The notes under the pieces were generated by a model. The model had not been told where the DNA came from. It worked only from the letters and a program-made list of their open reading frames with translations, and searched no databases. Made by a program: the position numbers and the translations under genes. A stretch of 64,000 bases of DNA, taken from Heliocidaris tuberculata. Taxonomy: Eukaryota > Echinodermata > Echinoidea > Camarodonta > Echinometridae. Positions 38,441 through 50,509 of this stretch are shown one piece after another. The stretch's first letter is position 1; every line of letters begins with the position of its first letter. The stretch lies in contig CM046841.1 in assembly GCA_025618425.1 (NCBI GenBank), positions 7,349,068 to 7,413,067 on the forward strand, given 5' to 3'.

Positions 38441-40375
38441 TCTAGGACACCTACCCCCTGGAGAACCATCCCCCGGATAACCACCCCTAGGATAACCACC
38501 CTCTAGGACAACTACCCCCTAGGACAACTACCCCCTAGGGCAACCACCCTCTAAGACGACTACCCCCGGACAACTACCCCCCAGGCAACCAAGGATATAA
38601 TGAGTACCCAGAGGAGGGGTATCTACCTCCCACGGTAAGAACCTTTTGGAAATCTGGTTATAAATAGAAGGATTTTGGTGCATTATAATGTTAAAATTCA
38701 CCTCACCACGTGAAGAATTTTATGATTGCAATTGAATGTGTCTATACCCATGAGCACCGGGGTAGGCCTATGCATTTTCTTAAATAATAAATCCAATATC
38801 TTGCCGTGTAACTGCGAGTAAAATTCAGACACATTCTATGGCCCCAAATGATAATTATAACTGTAACTTGTATAGCGCATAATCAATTAAAGCTGCTGTA
38901 GGCGCTTTAGAGTTATCCAAGATTATTACAATACCAACAAGTATGTCTTATGATTCCTCTTAATAATAATAGTTACTGAAATAATACACAGAAAGTGAAA
39001 CATACAAAAAAACATTAATTCCGGGAAATTATGTCGTGTGTAAACATGATTTTCTTTCTTTTTCAATTAATTTTGCCAATTTTTTCTTAGTGTAAGGTAA
39101 TTTTAATACAGGATTTCGTGACGTCGAATTTTGCCCAAAATTACTAAAATTTTTGCGAAAATTTGCCAGAACTTTGCCCAATTTTTTTTTCTCCAAAAAT
39201 AGGGGGCACAGTGCCCCCTGCCCCAAATGCCAATGAAATGAACGTGTCAAAATTGTGTTGTTTCATAATAATCTTAAGTGTCTCAAAAATGTGAAGATCT
39301 GATTATTCTCTCCGTGATTACGATAGCGTTTTTGATGGAACAAATGTTTCAAAAGTCATTTATACTAGTATTCATAAATTTCTTGATGGTGGAAAAGCAT
39401 AAATTTCCGAACGTTGTGATCTAGGTTGCTTTCTCATCCATCTTAACATGATTGTACACCCCATACTATTTTTTTAAATCGACCAACCACAATGCTATTT
39501 TCCTTTAATACTCGATTGGGTGGTAGCTTTGTAACGAGTTGCATAATTGTAGAGTGCGTGAGGGAGAGGGAGGGGGGGGGGGTGTGACAAACGGCTGGAA
39601 TATTTGCTTTCTGTCCTGCCCCCCCCCCCCCCTTAGTTGTTGACCTTGCAAAACGTCCAATAGAGAGTTGATATTGCACATGGGAATATTTGCCTTCATG
39701 CATTGGAGAAATCTAAGGCAATATTTTACAATTAAGAGTACTAGTATTCAATCGTCTTCAATCGTATTCAATGTGCTTTTAGTGGTACTTCCATTTCGGC
39801 CAGCGAGCGTAGCGAGGGAGCAACCCCCGCCCCCCCCCAAAAAAAAAGTTTGTTTTTTTTTAATGATAGTACACATAAACTATTTGGGGGGGGGGGGTTA
39901 ATGTGATAAACTAGGTTTTATTGTTGGAGGTTGGAGTAGGAACAATTAAGCGAGCAAGCATGAGCGAAAACAAACACTTCTCCTTTTCTCTTTTATTAAA
40001 ATTTAGCATATTTAATATCTGGGTTTATTGTTGCAAGTCGGGGCAGATATTGTGCTAAAGGCCATATTCTATTTTGGCGAGCGAGCGTAGCGAACGGGCA
40101 CAATCTTTTCAATGTGATGTTAAGTCCAATTTGGGGTACTTTTCCCAGAGGGTGGTTGTCCTGGGGGTAGTTGTCCGGGGGTAGTTAGATGTCCAAGAGC
40201 GTGGTTGCCCTAGGAGGTAGTGGTCTGGGGGGGGGGGTAGTTTTCGAGGGGTACTTGTCCTAGAGGGTGGTTGACTTAGGGGGTAGTTGTCTGGGGGTAG
40301 TTGTCCGGGGGGCAGTTGTCCTAAAGGGTGGTTGTCCTAGGGTGTACTTGTCCTAGAGGGTGGTTGTCCCCCTAT
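38441..40375. mobile_element. Foldback-like element with CTACCCC/GGGGTAG repeat arms
   Basis: The left arm (38441-38595) consists of units such as GGACAACTACCCCCTA, about nine in tandem. The right arm (40145-40372) has the reverse complement, GGGGTAGTTGTCCTAG, about thirteen units. Between them are G/C runs, a LINE-tail-like AGCGCATAATCAATTAAAGC region (about 38850-38935) and GCGAGCGTAGCGA motifs at 39800 and 40080. Copy 4 (58490-58510) lacks this insertion. No protein-coding frame was recognised. Confidence 0.7.
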
Positions 40376-40890
40376 TCAGCCCCTTAAAAAAAAAGCGAGA
40401 GCGAAAAATCGTGCTTATCAGCAATTTCGCACTCTTCGCGTGCTCACAACCGCCCCCCTAAAATTAAATCCTGGCTACGCGGTTGCTCTCAAATTGGCTA
40501 AAACGTCAGAGCTTTCGCGCTTCCCGGGGGAATGGGGAAACTCCCCCTCCCTGCACCCACCCCTGTTACATGCAGTGCAGTATTGCGTCCAAATAATTGA
40601 AAAGCAGTCCGGGCGTCGAACTAACTTTCCGCCAAAAAAGTTTCTACGAGCCGGTATCTTTCTCTCAAATTTGCTATAAAACGTCGGAGCTTTCGCGCTT
40701 CGCGCGGCAGGAGGGAAACTCCCCCCTCCCTGCACCCACCCCTGGGGAGCAAGCTTTGCGTGCTTACAACCGCCCCCCCCCCCTATAATGAAATCCTGGC
40801 TACCCTGGCTACGCGGTTTGATCCTTCACGTCTGCCCCCCCCCCCTATTGAAAAATCCTGGCTACGCCACTGTCCACCAGGGTCAGGGTC
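39430..40890. other. G/C-run-rich non-coding stretch with TE-end motifs
   Basis: Repeated poly-G and poly-C runs (39568, 39620, 39826, 39886, 40228, 40776, 40838), a direct repeat of TCAGAGCTTTCGCGCTTC / TCGGAGCTTTCGCGCTTC (about 40506 and 40683), and GGCTACGC(C/G) motifs ending in GGCTACGCCACTG (40859). It holds pieces of repeat elements only; the open frames across it are low complexity. Confidence 0.5.
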
Positions 40891-40909
40891 ATTTGTGCCA
40901 TGTACTAAT

Positions 40910-41480
40910 TACGAACTGTCGTATTCATGTTATTCCAAAAGCTGCTGACTTCCACTTCCTTTAAACCAAGATTAGACTATTTTTAATAGGTCGGGATATT
41001 CGTTCGTTGTTGTTTTTTCCCTGAAGGGCCGGTTTATGTTGATTTGCACTAGAAGTGCTAAGTACATAAAAGAGCAGAAACAAAATAAATCAGCCCCGAA
41101 GTTGTTGTTTTTTTTTTTCAAATTTCAAGGTAAGACTAGCTTTCGTTGTTCATAAGTTCCTCATTCTCGTTATGCCCTACATTTTAATAAGGGGAGGTTT
41201 CTGTCCATCAGAATAAGCCTACAGCCAACATCAACGTAATACTGATCACAGTTTGACTTTTTAAAGAAAAGTAGTCTGCTTAGCACTGAAAAGAGGGACT
41301 AGGGCTGCTAAAAAAAACTGATGAATAAAAATAGAAGAAAAAAAATTGTCTCCTGCCATTTTGAAAGCTATAGTTCCTTTGCAACCCTTTTATTTAGAGA
41401 AGAATCCATATTCTAATTCAGGGCTTTAATATTGCCATTTGGTTTTACATCAAGTTTGTACACTTTACACGTTGTCCAAT
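40910..41480. repeat. Segmental-duplication blocks g-h-m, copy 2
   Basis: TTCCAAAAGCTGCTGACTTC (40934) matches 58514. The stretch 41150-41330 (AAGTTCCT...CCTACAGCCAACATCAA...ACTGATCA) matches 58730-58860. The stretch 41390-41480 matches 36625-36715 and 61860-61950. Internal parts of the unit present in the other copies are deleted here. Confidence 0.75.
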
Positions 41481-41618
41481 CAACATTTTGTCTAATCAGC
41501 ATCTAGTCTCAAACCAGTCAGGCCAATAGCCATTTTGTCTAGAACCATTGGGTGTAGTGGTATAGTGGTATAGTGGTATAGTGGTGAACCTGTACCACCA
41601 AGACCATTCATACTTAAA

Positions 41619-41861
41619 TTGACTAGCTATAGATACAGGCAGCTACTAATCACCAACAGAAGATCCCTCAAACAAACCGGCATGGGAATTCAGGAAGACT
41701 TGACTGATTTCAATAGTAAACTGCTAGGTGAAGCTAGGCGTCATGTGAAGGTAGATTCGGCATGGTCTTCTGACGGACGCATATTTGTTATACCACGCTC
41801 AAGTTCAACGAAGAACCAGAAGAAGATCATAAGATGTAAGGAAGATCTTGACCTTCTTTGA
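41619..41861 (+). pseudogene. LINE ORF1 C-terminal fragment
   Basis: Residues reading IQEDLTDFNSKLLGEARRH and VDSAWSSDGRIFVIPRSS match the conserved C-terminal domain of ORF1 proteins of invertebrate non-LTR elements ('NEDLT...LL-AR...-AWT-DGKI-V'). The upstream part is missing; just before it is a short tandem GTATAGTG repeat (41556-41585). Confidence 0.6.
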
Positions 41862-42653
41862 TTCTGATACATACATATTCTTACTTATTATGCATAACTG
41901 TTCCTCAAATCCTGAAATCATTTTGTGAACCGCCTCTCTATTTGTTGTTTTGACTATTCTTTAATGTGCAGTTATGTAAGCGTTTCAATGAAGAACAATA
42001 TATTTTCATGTTTTTCAGTTATGCATATGCATTATTTAATATTTTCAATGTCATAAATTTGATGACATATTTCTGCTTTTTTGCAATCTACAATTTGTAA
42101 ATGTCTTAGATCCGGTGATATACTTCTGCCTTTTTAATTATACATATTTTACACCTGTATGCTTCTCAGTTATGCTTATGTCATGTGTTACTGTAATATT
42201 TCAAATGTCATGATTTTTTATGGTATACTGCTATTCTGTTGTTGTTGTTCACAGATGTCATAAATTTGATGACATACAGTCATGTACTTCTTCCGTTTTT
42301 ACTTCTTCCGTTTTCCATTGTTTCGTTAATCATGAATTACTCATCATGTAGGAGTAACTGAAAACAACAATTTCTGTCATATGACTTACTGTAATTTATT
42401 ATATATATCGGTGGTCCTGAAATATTGCATGGACTCACAATTAGACCAACATATTTTTATGAACACATGGTTTTTCCCACTTATTCTAAGTATGGCAATC
42501 CATCATGACTTCTATTTGCATAGTTATGATTTTCCTAAATTATTCAATATCTGAAAAAATATATTTATAACTTCGTTGGAAATTCTTTATTACTTGACTC
42601 CCCTTGATTATCCCAATCTTCCCTCATATCGCATATAGGTGCACACACAGGGT

Positions 42654-42873
42654 TAATTCTGTACTTGGTATATTCCCGATTATACAAACCCCAACTCGTA
42701 TTACATCAAGCACTGCTACCCTTATTGATAATGTATTCACCAATGTACTTGATTCAGAATTTGACTCAGGTAGTCTCTGTTCTGATGTTAGTGATCATTT
42801 ACCCATTTTTCTAGTCCATAAAAGTTCTAATAATAATACTTATCAACCAAGTTCAATTCATTTTTTTTCGTAA
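42654..42873 (+). pseudogene. LINE endonuclease C-terminal fragment
   Basis: PTRITSSTATLIDNVFTN followed by SDVSDHLPIFLV is the signature end of apurinic-type endonuclease domains, with the catalytic SDH motif intact. The N-terminal half (GDFN, metal-binding E) is not visible in any frame upstream. Confidence 0.85.
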
Positions 42874-43073
42874 ATACTCAGATGACAATATACGTAATTT
42901 TCAATATGATCTTTATCATGAAGAGTGGACTACTCTATATAATATTACAAATGCTAATGATGCGTATTGCTTTCTTATTAACCGTTTTACTCAGTTGTTC
43001 GACAAACATTTTCCTTTGTTAAGAAGTAAGCACCCTAAAAGAGGCATTAACAAAATGGATAACAAAGTATTTA

Positions 43074-45088
43074 TTGAGATGCATAAAGAAAAAAAATCGT
43101 TATTATAAACAATTTCTTCAAAACAGTACCTTGGATAATGAAAGAAAATACAAAAAGTATAGAAATAAGTTATATAATCTGTTAAAGCATGCAAAAAAAT
43201 CTTATTTTTCTAACAGATTGAATTCATTTGAATATAACACAAAACAGACTAGGTCAGTTATCAATTCATTACTAAATAAGCCCAGAACATCTTTACCTGA
43301 ATATTTTACTAATGAGACTGGAAATGTTTGCGATCCACAACATAAAGCAACTGAATTTAATCAACATTTCATAAACTGTTGTAGACAGATAACTAATTCA
43401 ATGACCAGTTCTTCTAATAATACTTCTTTTAAAGATTATCTGACTGGTTTTATCAATAATTCTATTTACTTTAGTTCAGTTTCAGTTCAGTTTAAAGACA
43501 TTTATTTCCAACTTTTCAATATACAAAGTAATAAATGGGCAAAAATAATGTACATGTATTTTTAACAAAAAATATGACAACATATACATAGTTGGAGGAC
43601 ACACCTCTAAAAGTAAAAGCTTGGGGCGAGGGTGCCCTTAGTACATAATACATTATTACATAATAAATACATAAAAAGAAAATAACTACATACAAAAAAA
43701 GAAAGAGACCGCTGAGCTTGATTGGAGGGAAAAAAAGAGGTGAGGATTTTTTTTTTTTAATCCCATAACAGAACATGAAGTTATAAACATTAGTAATTCA
43801 TTACACAACAGTAACTCTGCTGGATTTGATAATCTTAGTACTAACTTAATGAGAAAGGTCATATTTTATATTGTACACCCATTAATTTTTATATTCAACA
43901 TCTCTCTTTCTACAGGCATAGTCCAAGATAGACTAAAAATTGCTAAAATAACCCCTGTATTTAAAAACAATGACCCTCATAAATTCGATAATTATAGGCC
44001 CATTTCCATTTTGCCATCCATATCAAAATTGTTAGAAAAATGCATTTATAATCGATTATATTCATTTTGTTTAAATGATAATGTTCTTACTGACTCACAA
44101 TATGGCTTTAGGAAAAATCATTCAACTACACATGCTTTGATAGATTTACAAGATAAAAATTTGTTAGGTATTCATACTAATAAATTTTGTATTGGCATAT
44201 TCATGGACCTCTCCAAAGTTATCTGTGTAATAGATCTCAATATGTATTTTATAACAATAACTCTTCAAATTTTTCTTCTCTTACACATGGTGTACCACAG
44301 GGTTCAATCTTAGGTCCTTTATTGTTTGTAGTTTATATCAATGATCTTACACATTCTTCTGACAAATTTGATTACATCATGTACGCTGATGATACCACTT
44401 TAATTTACACCCAACCTAACACTCATAATTTACAAATAATATCAATACCGAAATAGATAAAGTAACAAAATGGTTCAAATGAAATAGTTTGTTGAAAAAT
44501 CATAGTAAAGCAAATTACATTACGTTCTTCCATTGGCAGTCTAATTTAACTAATTCACTTGATAATTTACTTCTTAAAATCAACAATGATCCATTAAATA
44601 AGGTTAATAGTGTTAATTTTCTTGGGGTATACATTGATCACAATATGCATTGGGATACACATGTCAATAAGGTCACTCAAAAGGTATCTAAATGTATCGG
44701 TATACTGTATAGATTAAAAGACTCGCTTCCGCCCTCTGCTTTAATACTATTATATAACTCATTTATGCTCTCATACCTAAATTACTGTGTTGCTGTTTGG
44801 GGCAATTGTAGTCGAACTTAATTAGATAAATTATTTAAATTGCAGAAAAAGGCCCTTCGCATATGCCTGGGATGTCCCTATCGTGCCCCTTCTGCCCCAT
44901 TGTTTAGAAAAATGAAATCTCTTAATATTTTTGATTTGTACTATTATTCCCTTGCTCCCCTTGGTTTCTTTTACTTTCAAAATAAATTACCCTCTAATAT
45001 TTATCAAATGTTCACTCTTAATTACCAGATACATAATCATAATACCCGTTTTAAGGATTCTTTTCACTTATGGCCAGTAGTGCAATGA
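43074..45088 (+). pseudogene. LINE reverse transcriptase, multiply broken
   Basis: Linker (RNKLYNLLKHAKKSYFSNRL), RT palm and fingers (PISILPSISKLLEKCIYNRL; DSQYGFRKNHSTTHA), a jump from FMDLSK to YLCNRSQ that drops the motif A aspartates, then GVPQGSILGPLLF, YADD, thumb (NFLGVYIDHNMHWDTH) and LNYCVAVWGN. The linker frame ends at about 43563 and RT-like sequence resumes near 43775, so roughly 240 bp of foreign sequence is inserted between them. At least four frame changes or stops separate the pieces. Confidence 0.9.
43525..43772. mobile_element. Insertion within the LINE reverse transcriptase
   Basis: The LINE protein similarity stops near 43525 and resumes near 43775. The intervening sequence (GGACACACCTCTAAAAG...AAAGAGGTGAGGATTTTTTT) has no LINE similarity and ends in a T-run, which would be a poly-A tail of a retroposed sequence on the minus strand. 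The family is unknown. Confidence 0.5.
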
Positions 45089-45929
45089 AATCAGTACGAC
45101 ATAATTTCCCTGTGATTTGGAACTCAATCCCCAAATATATTTCTAATTGCAATACAATCACTTATTTCAAAAAAAGTTGAAGCAGTTACTTTCCCTTACA
45201 TATGTATAGTTATTCTATCTGTTCCGATTTTTCGTTGTTGTCTATATTGTGTTATATATATATATATTTTTTTTTTTGGTTTTTTTTATTTATTTATTTA
45301 TTTTTTTTGTCTATATCATTTTCGCAATATTTCTATGAATACACGAATATTTTAGGGAACTATGCTTGTACAAGGCCCAAGGGCTTTATTTATGTAGTTC
45401 CCCTTTTCATTTTCTAATTTCGTTTATGACTTACTTTTTATTTGTTTTGAATATACTTTTTAATCGAGAATGAAATAATTGAGAAATGAATTGAATTGAA
45501 TACTATTCCCCTTTTATCATAAGAAACATGTACGATATTTAATATTAAATATGTTACATGCACGATTTCCTATGAATTTTAGTGTGAATATCTGTAAGAA
45601 ACGCTTGGTAACGGCTTCTCAAAGCCTCACGCTTAAGACCATATCCACCCGACGGATCCCCACACAATAAACCCAGAGCTTCGCACTGTGTGTAGCTTAT
45701 TCTAAAACATAACAATCCTCGTAGGTATTACACGTGAGTAATGTGTGTAGCCGTTGTTTGAATTTACGTCCCTCTTTTGGGGGGGTAGGGATTTTTTATT
45801 ATTTTTCACCTCTCATTTGATAAATATCTCACTTGAGGAGGAAAAAACTTCACAGCATCTTAGTTATGTTAGTATCCTGCTATATATGTAGCAAAATCAA
45901 AGAAATCTTACGAAAAGATTTTGAGGGCC

Positions 45930-46700
45930 TCCTGATCTATGATATATCCCCTTCTATAGATATTGGTTATTTGCTTTGAGGCTCAGAGTATGATTATAGA
46001 AAAATAATGTTGATAAACGCAGTCATATACTCTGTATTCAAAAGCTACCTAAATTGACTTATTTATAAGAACTGATTTTAAAAAACAACAACACACAATT
46101 TTCTTGCCCCTGTTGGATTGGTTTTTAGTATTACCATGTATCAAATACTGTCATATTTGATAAATGATCTAGTTTTATGATGTAGATTATATGCTTGTTG
46201 TTGATTTAATAGCAACTTACTTGAACTGTCACGTATTCAGTGTCAGCAAATATGGCTAATCTTAGAAGACAAAGGGATCCTGAGATCCTGCTAATATGTC
46301 TGTGATATTTCTCTTTGTCATAAATGTTTTATATGTTTCTATGGTATGTCTATTAAAAACAGAGTTGATGGTTAAAAGTACGATTACACTCATCATAATG
46401 CTTTCACTATTTAGCAAGGCGTATTGCTTTATGATATCACATGTACTATCGAGCTAACCATTCACCATTTATGCTTTTCAGCTGTATTCAATTCTGGTTA
46501 AAGGTAATGCACAATCTTGCTAGAAGGCAAAGGGGTCCATAAATAGATTCCCGTTGTAATAATCCTATTTTTGGAAATCCCTAAAACAAAATCGCTAGAT
46601 CTAGGGAATCTAGTTTGCTCTAGTCTCTGGAATGCTTGCATTTTTATAGAAATTACATGTTCAGTGTTGAATTGAAATGAAATGTTTCCAAACATTAAAG
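45930..46700. repeat. Segmental-duplication block o, copy 2
   Basis: Matches 37715-38280 and 63000-63550 (AGTCATATACTCTGTATTCA, AGAAGACAAAGGGATCCTGA, TGCTTTATGATATCACATGT, GGTAATGCACAATCTTGCTA). It ends with the TCTAGTCTCTGGAATGCTTGC that also closes the window at 63985-64000 in copy 4. Confidence 0.85.
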
Positions 46701-47279
46701 TTTACACACGATAGTATTGTCGCGTTGGGATCGTTTGGCGAGCGATCTTCTTACTACAGACCTCTACGATAATCTCTGTGAGCCAATATTTAACTTATTC
46801 GATATGACATCAGTTCGGAAGAAGCCAGGCTGGCAGTGTCCACCTTTTTATTGACCGAACATCACTGATTTTTATCGTTCGGGTGTGACCATTTTATAGT
46901 TATCGCTATCGTTACATTATTTATGCATATAGTTTATCGATATCATTATCATTGAGGTCTGACCAGGCCTTGACAAATTCTTTATATTGAACATCTAATG
47001 CACCAAGAAACAATGAAAATTCTTAATCCACACTTTATTACATGGAACATCACTGTAATGAAATAATGAAGACAGTAGAGCAGCTTTTTTATATACACAA
47101 TGTTTTAATTTTTAGTCTTTGAAAGGGCTAAGAGTAAGAGAGAGAAAGAGGGTGAATGGGGGGAGAGAGAGAGAGTGTGTGAGAAGGGAAAAATGAGTAT
47201 TAAGGGAAACGAAAGACAAAGAGAGAGAGAGAGAGAGAGTTAGAGATGCTTAATCTATCCAGCAATATACCTTGTTTAT

Positions 47280-47965
47280 AACTGTTTAGTCACTTAATAC
47301 CTGGATCACACCTTTCTGAGTAATAGTTATTTCAAAGTTTAGATACATTCTGACAACCATGACAACATAGCGATATTCACGTACAGACGTTTTTTCACAC
47401 ACATTGCTCCCCTTGATATATACAGCAGACATATTCGTCAAACAATGACCTAGAATCCGAACTGACAAAAAGAAAAAAGAATCATTATCTTGTTACCTTC
47501 ATGTTTTGTAACATTTTGATGAATCAAATATTTCTCGAATTTTTTCACGCCTTTTTTTTTCTTCTTCTGAGTAATAATTATTTCAAAGTTTAGATACATT
47601 CTGACAGCATAGCGATATTCATGTAGACATTATTTTTTCGCACTATTTTTTCTTGATATATACAGCAAACATATTCGTAACACGATGACCTGGAATCCGA
47701 TCTGACAAAAAAAAATCATTATCTTATTTGCATGTATCTTCATGTTTTGCAACATTTTGATGAATCAACTAATTCAATATTTTTTGTGAGTTATACTAAT
47801 TTTAAACTTTAGATACATTTTGAAAACATTGCGATATTCATGTAGATCTTTTTCGCACAATCTACTTCATGATATATACAGCAAACATATTCTTAACATT
47901 ATGACCAGGAATCCGATCTGCCCAAAAGAATCATTATCTTTAATCAAAACTGCATTGCCTTACAT
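47280..47965. repeat. Three diverged tandem copies of a 200-280-bp unit (block l, copy 2)
   Basis: AGATACATTCTGACA... GCGATATTCA...TTGATATATACAGCA...ACATATTCGT...ATGACCT-GAATCCGA recurs at about 47338, 47590 and 47810. Each unit is a version of the stretch at 61550-61620 and 36325-36390. It is non-coding. Confidence 0.8.
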
Positions 47966-48439
47966 TGTTTGCACAATTTTTACAACTCTTATGTGCCTGT
48001 CACACTTTGCCGGATAAGGCAAACGCATGAGAAACGAATGTCGATTTTTGGCATCCGTTGATATCCGTTAAAATATCCGGAAATGTGGCGCCACTGAGCG
48101 TTGTGTATGTAATGATTAAATAAGTTCGATGTACGTTTCATGCGTCACTCATTTGTTCCTCATGCGTTTTGTCCGGTGTGCATGCAGTGCATATTCGTTT
48201 ATCATGCGTTTGCACACGTATACAATCGCACCAGGTGCTTTGTTTGTGCGTTTTATTTGGCCCCTGGATCGTGCATGTACGCTCCTGCAAAATGGAAATT
48301 TACACTTTGTCCACCGGATAAAATTCTCCTCACTGCAAAATCTTGAAACGAAATGTCTGTATTCATGTTATTACTTGTTCGTACCTTCTTGATACCTGAT
48401 AGTATAGATTTAAAATCTGGCTTCGTGGGAAAAAATGAA

Positions 48440-48850
48440 AAAAAAAAAAAATTGAGCGTGACAGACGGGACACACCATTTTTAAATAAACCAAATTTCTA
48501 GCATTTAATACCTCATTCTCATGTTCTAAAAGGGTTAAAGGGTTATCTTTAATGGAATGAAACATAATAGTACAAGGGTTTTAATTTTCATCAATCGGAA
48601 AATTTTCATGCAGTCCCATGCATGTACATTTTTGTTGTGAATGTAAAACGTGACAGACGGGACATCACTTTATGATTGATAATTAGCTTCATAATATCAT
48701 TTTCCACCAAGTCAGCAGTAGAAATTCACTTCCCTACCAAAGCGCAATACTATTTTTTTTTTTAATTCCAAAACATCAGTACCATTTATTTCATAAGCAA
48801 AAAGTACATTTAAAAACTTGACAGAGGGAACGAAAATCGATCCGACCTTT
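48440..48850. repeat. Degenerate direct repeats with TGACAGACGGGACA
   Basis: GTGACAGACGGGACA occurs at about 48458 and 48649, and a variant TTGACAGAGGGAACG at about 48819, spaced 170-195 bp. The stretch between is AT-rich. It probably represents an old tandem repeat or element. Confidence 0.5.
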
Positions 48851-49129
48851 TACCTTCTTTTATTATTACGACTTTTAATATTTTTTCAACTTTTTGTATA
48901 AAGACATGAAATTCCTCATAGTCCTTACCAAATTTGCTTAGCTTTGTTAAGCAAACAGCAGAAAGCTCTGAAAATTGCTCAATGTTTAATTAATCATATG
49001 TTACCATGACAATGTGCAATTTCATTTATGGGTTAAAAATGGCTATTTTGGGTCAAAATATTTTTTACAAAATAAAAATTTGAATATATTTGTAAGCACT
49101 TTCTGTATTTTCACAGAAAGTTGGCATTT

Positions 49130-49840
49130 TTATGGAATTACTCAAATATGATTTGCAATGCGAGTTATAAAAGCAATTATAGTAGTAGTAATAATAAAAG
49201 ATCAATAACAATAATGGACGTTTGTTTGGACGTTTTTGTATATAGTCAATCATTACAGTTAAAGTTTTAAGAGGTAAATACTATTGCGTCGTGGTAAATT
49301 CAAGAATCTATATTTACATTTCACCACAATATTGTATAAGCATGTTTGTAAGTACGTTCATATAATCATCGAAAATTTTGGAAACGCTCTGTGTTGCTTC
49401 ACTCCTTTTAAGCACGGGATGGGAGAAAGATCTCCATGTTAGTCAGCCGCCTCCACTTTTAGGAGAAATGCAATCATCATGAAGTATGTAGAATCATCCA
49501 TGGTCATGATGACATTGCTAGAACACAAAGACTCGAATTCACATAGGAAGATTAAATAAATCCATGGTGTAAAATAATCATGGAATAAGCGTAACTCGCC
49601 TCTGACTATGATAACAAGCGTGTACATGTTTTCCAAGGGGCCATTTTCATTTCCTACGTTCTACCTGATTTCGCTTCTGATGCCACTTATTTTTCATGTT
49701 GCGCAGCATATTACTTTTACTCTGTATCAGTATATTTAGCACTACTTTTGTATCATTACGTCTGGGTAATAAAGACCTAACGAGAAGTAGTAAGTTAGAG
49801 GCGCCATACATTTGGGAATTTCTTAGACCGGTGCTTTCAT
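49130..49840. repeat. Segmental-duplication block c, copy 3
   Basis: Aligns with 56220-56915 (TAGTAGTAGTAATAATAAAA, AATTTTGGAAACGCTCTGTG-like, CACGGGATGGGAGA, CCTACGTTCTACC, GGGAATTTCTTAGACCGG). The two copies diverge after this; copy 3 continues into the minus-strand LINE. Confidence 0.8.
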
Positions 49841-50509
49841 TTCATCCTCTATGCCTACTTTACAGAGTGGGCATATCCTATCTACTTGTGCTAATTTCTT
49901 GTAACGACCTTTCTCAGTCATTCATTAGGTTATTGTTACTTATCCTGATTTGGTATATTTTATAATTGTGTTTTTTCAATATCGAGCAACAGGCAGTATT
50001 CCAATTTGTACTTGGTTTTTAGAAGAAGATTTTTTTTTTTTTTTTTTGGGGGGGGTAGAATATTCAGCATTGTTTTCATTGATTTGGGTGTCTTTACAGG
50101 CCTTTATATATCTATCATTTAATTTCCGAGTATAGCTTCCTTTAACCTTCTGATATAAAAATCATTATGATTTTGCCAAATATGTGAAATTCTAATGAGT
50201 TTTTAAAAGATTTCATGTGTTTACAATAATTAGTGTTTATGTTCATGCCTTCATTGTAAGTTTGCTTTACTAAGCTTTTGTCGGCGGAGTTTATTATGTG
50301 GTGCCAACAGCCGACTGCATTTTTTAATGTTGTCAAAGCAAAGGGGAATCGCCCGGTTTCCGCCAAGACGGCGCTGTTCATCGCAAATGTATTCTCAGTC
50401 AGGGAGATAGCCGAATTCGGGGGAAGATTGAATTATCGCGTTTGAGGGAACATTGAAGCGCGAGAGGATGTGATGTACTGGAGCGATGCGAACGGGTCAC
50501 AGCGAACCC

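Larger units (their letters stand above)
41600..45512 (+). mobile_element. Broken non-LTR retrotransposon (LINE, Jockey/CR1-like), plus strand
   Basis: In order: the end of an ORF1 protein (41619-41861; EDLTDFNSKLLGEARRHVK...SAWSSDGRIFVIP), a degraded gap, the C-terminal part of the endonuclease (42654-42873; TPTRITSSTATLIDNVFTN...SDVSDHLPIF), a linker (43050-43530), reverse transcriptase (43777-44456; NYRPISILPSISKLLEKCI, GFRKNHSTTHAL, GVPQGSILGPLLF, YADDT) and the post-RT region to 45088. The 3' end is A/T-rich and finishes in (TTGAA)n at about 45495-45512. It has frameshifts, in-frame stops, an internal deletion and a nested insertion, so it is dead. Confidence 0.9.

Noticed and set aside
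47150..47245. Possible regulatory GAGA element
   Set aside because: A simple (GA)n tract within a duplicated repeat block, with counterparts near 34570 and 61290; nothing indicates regulation.
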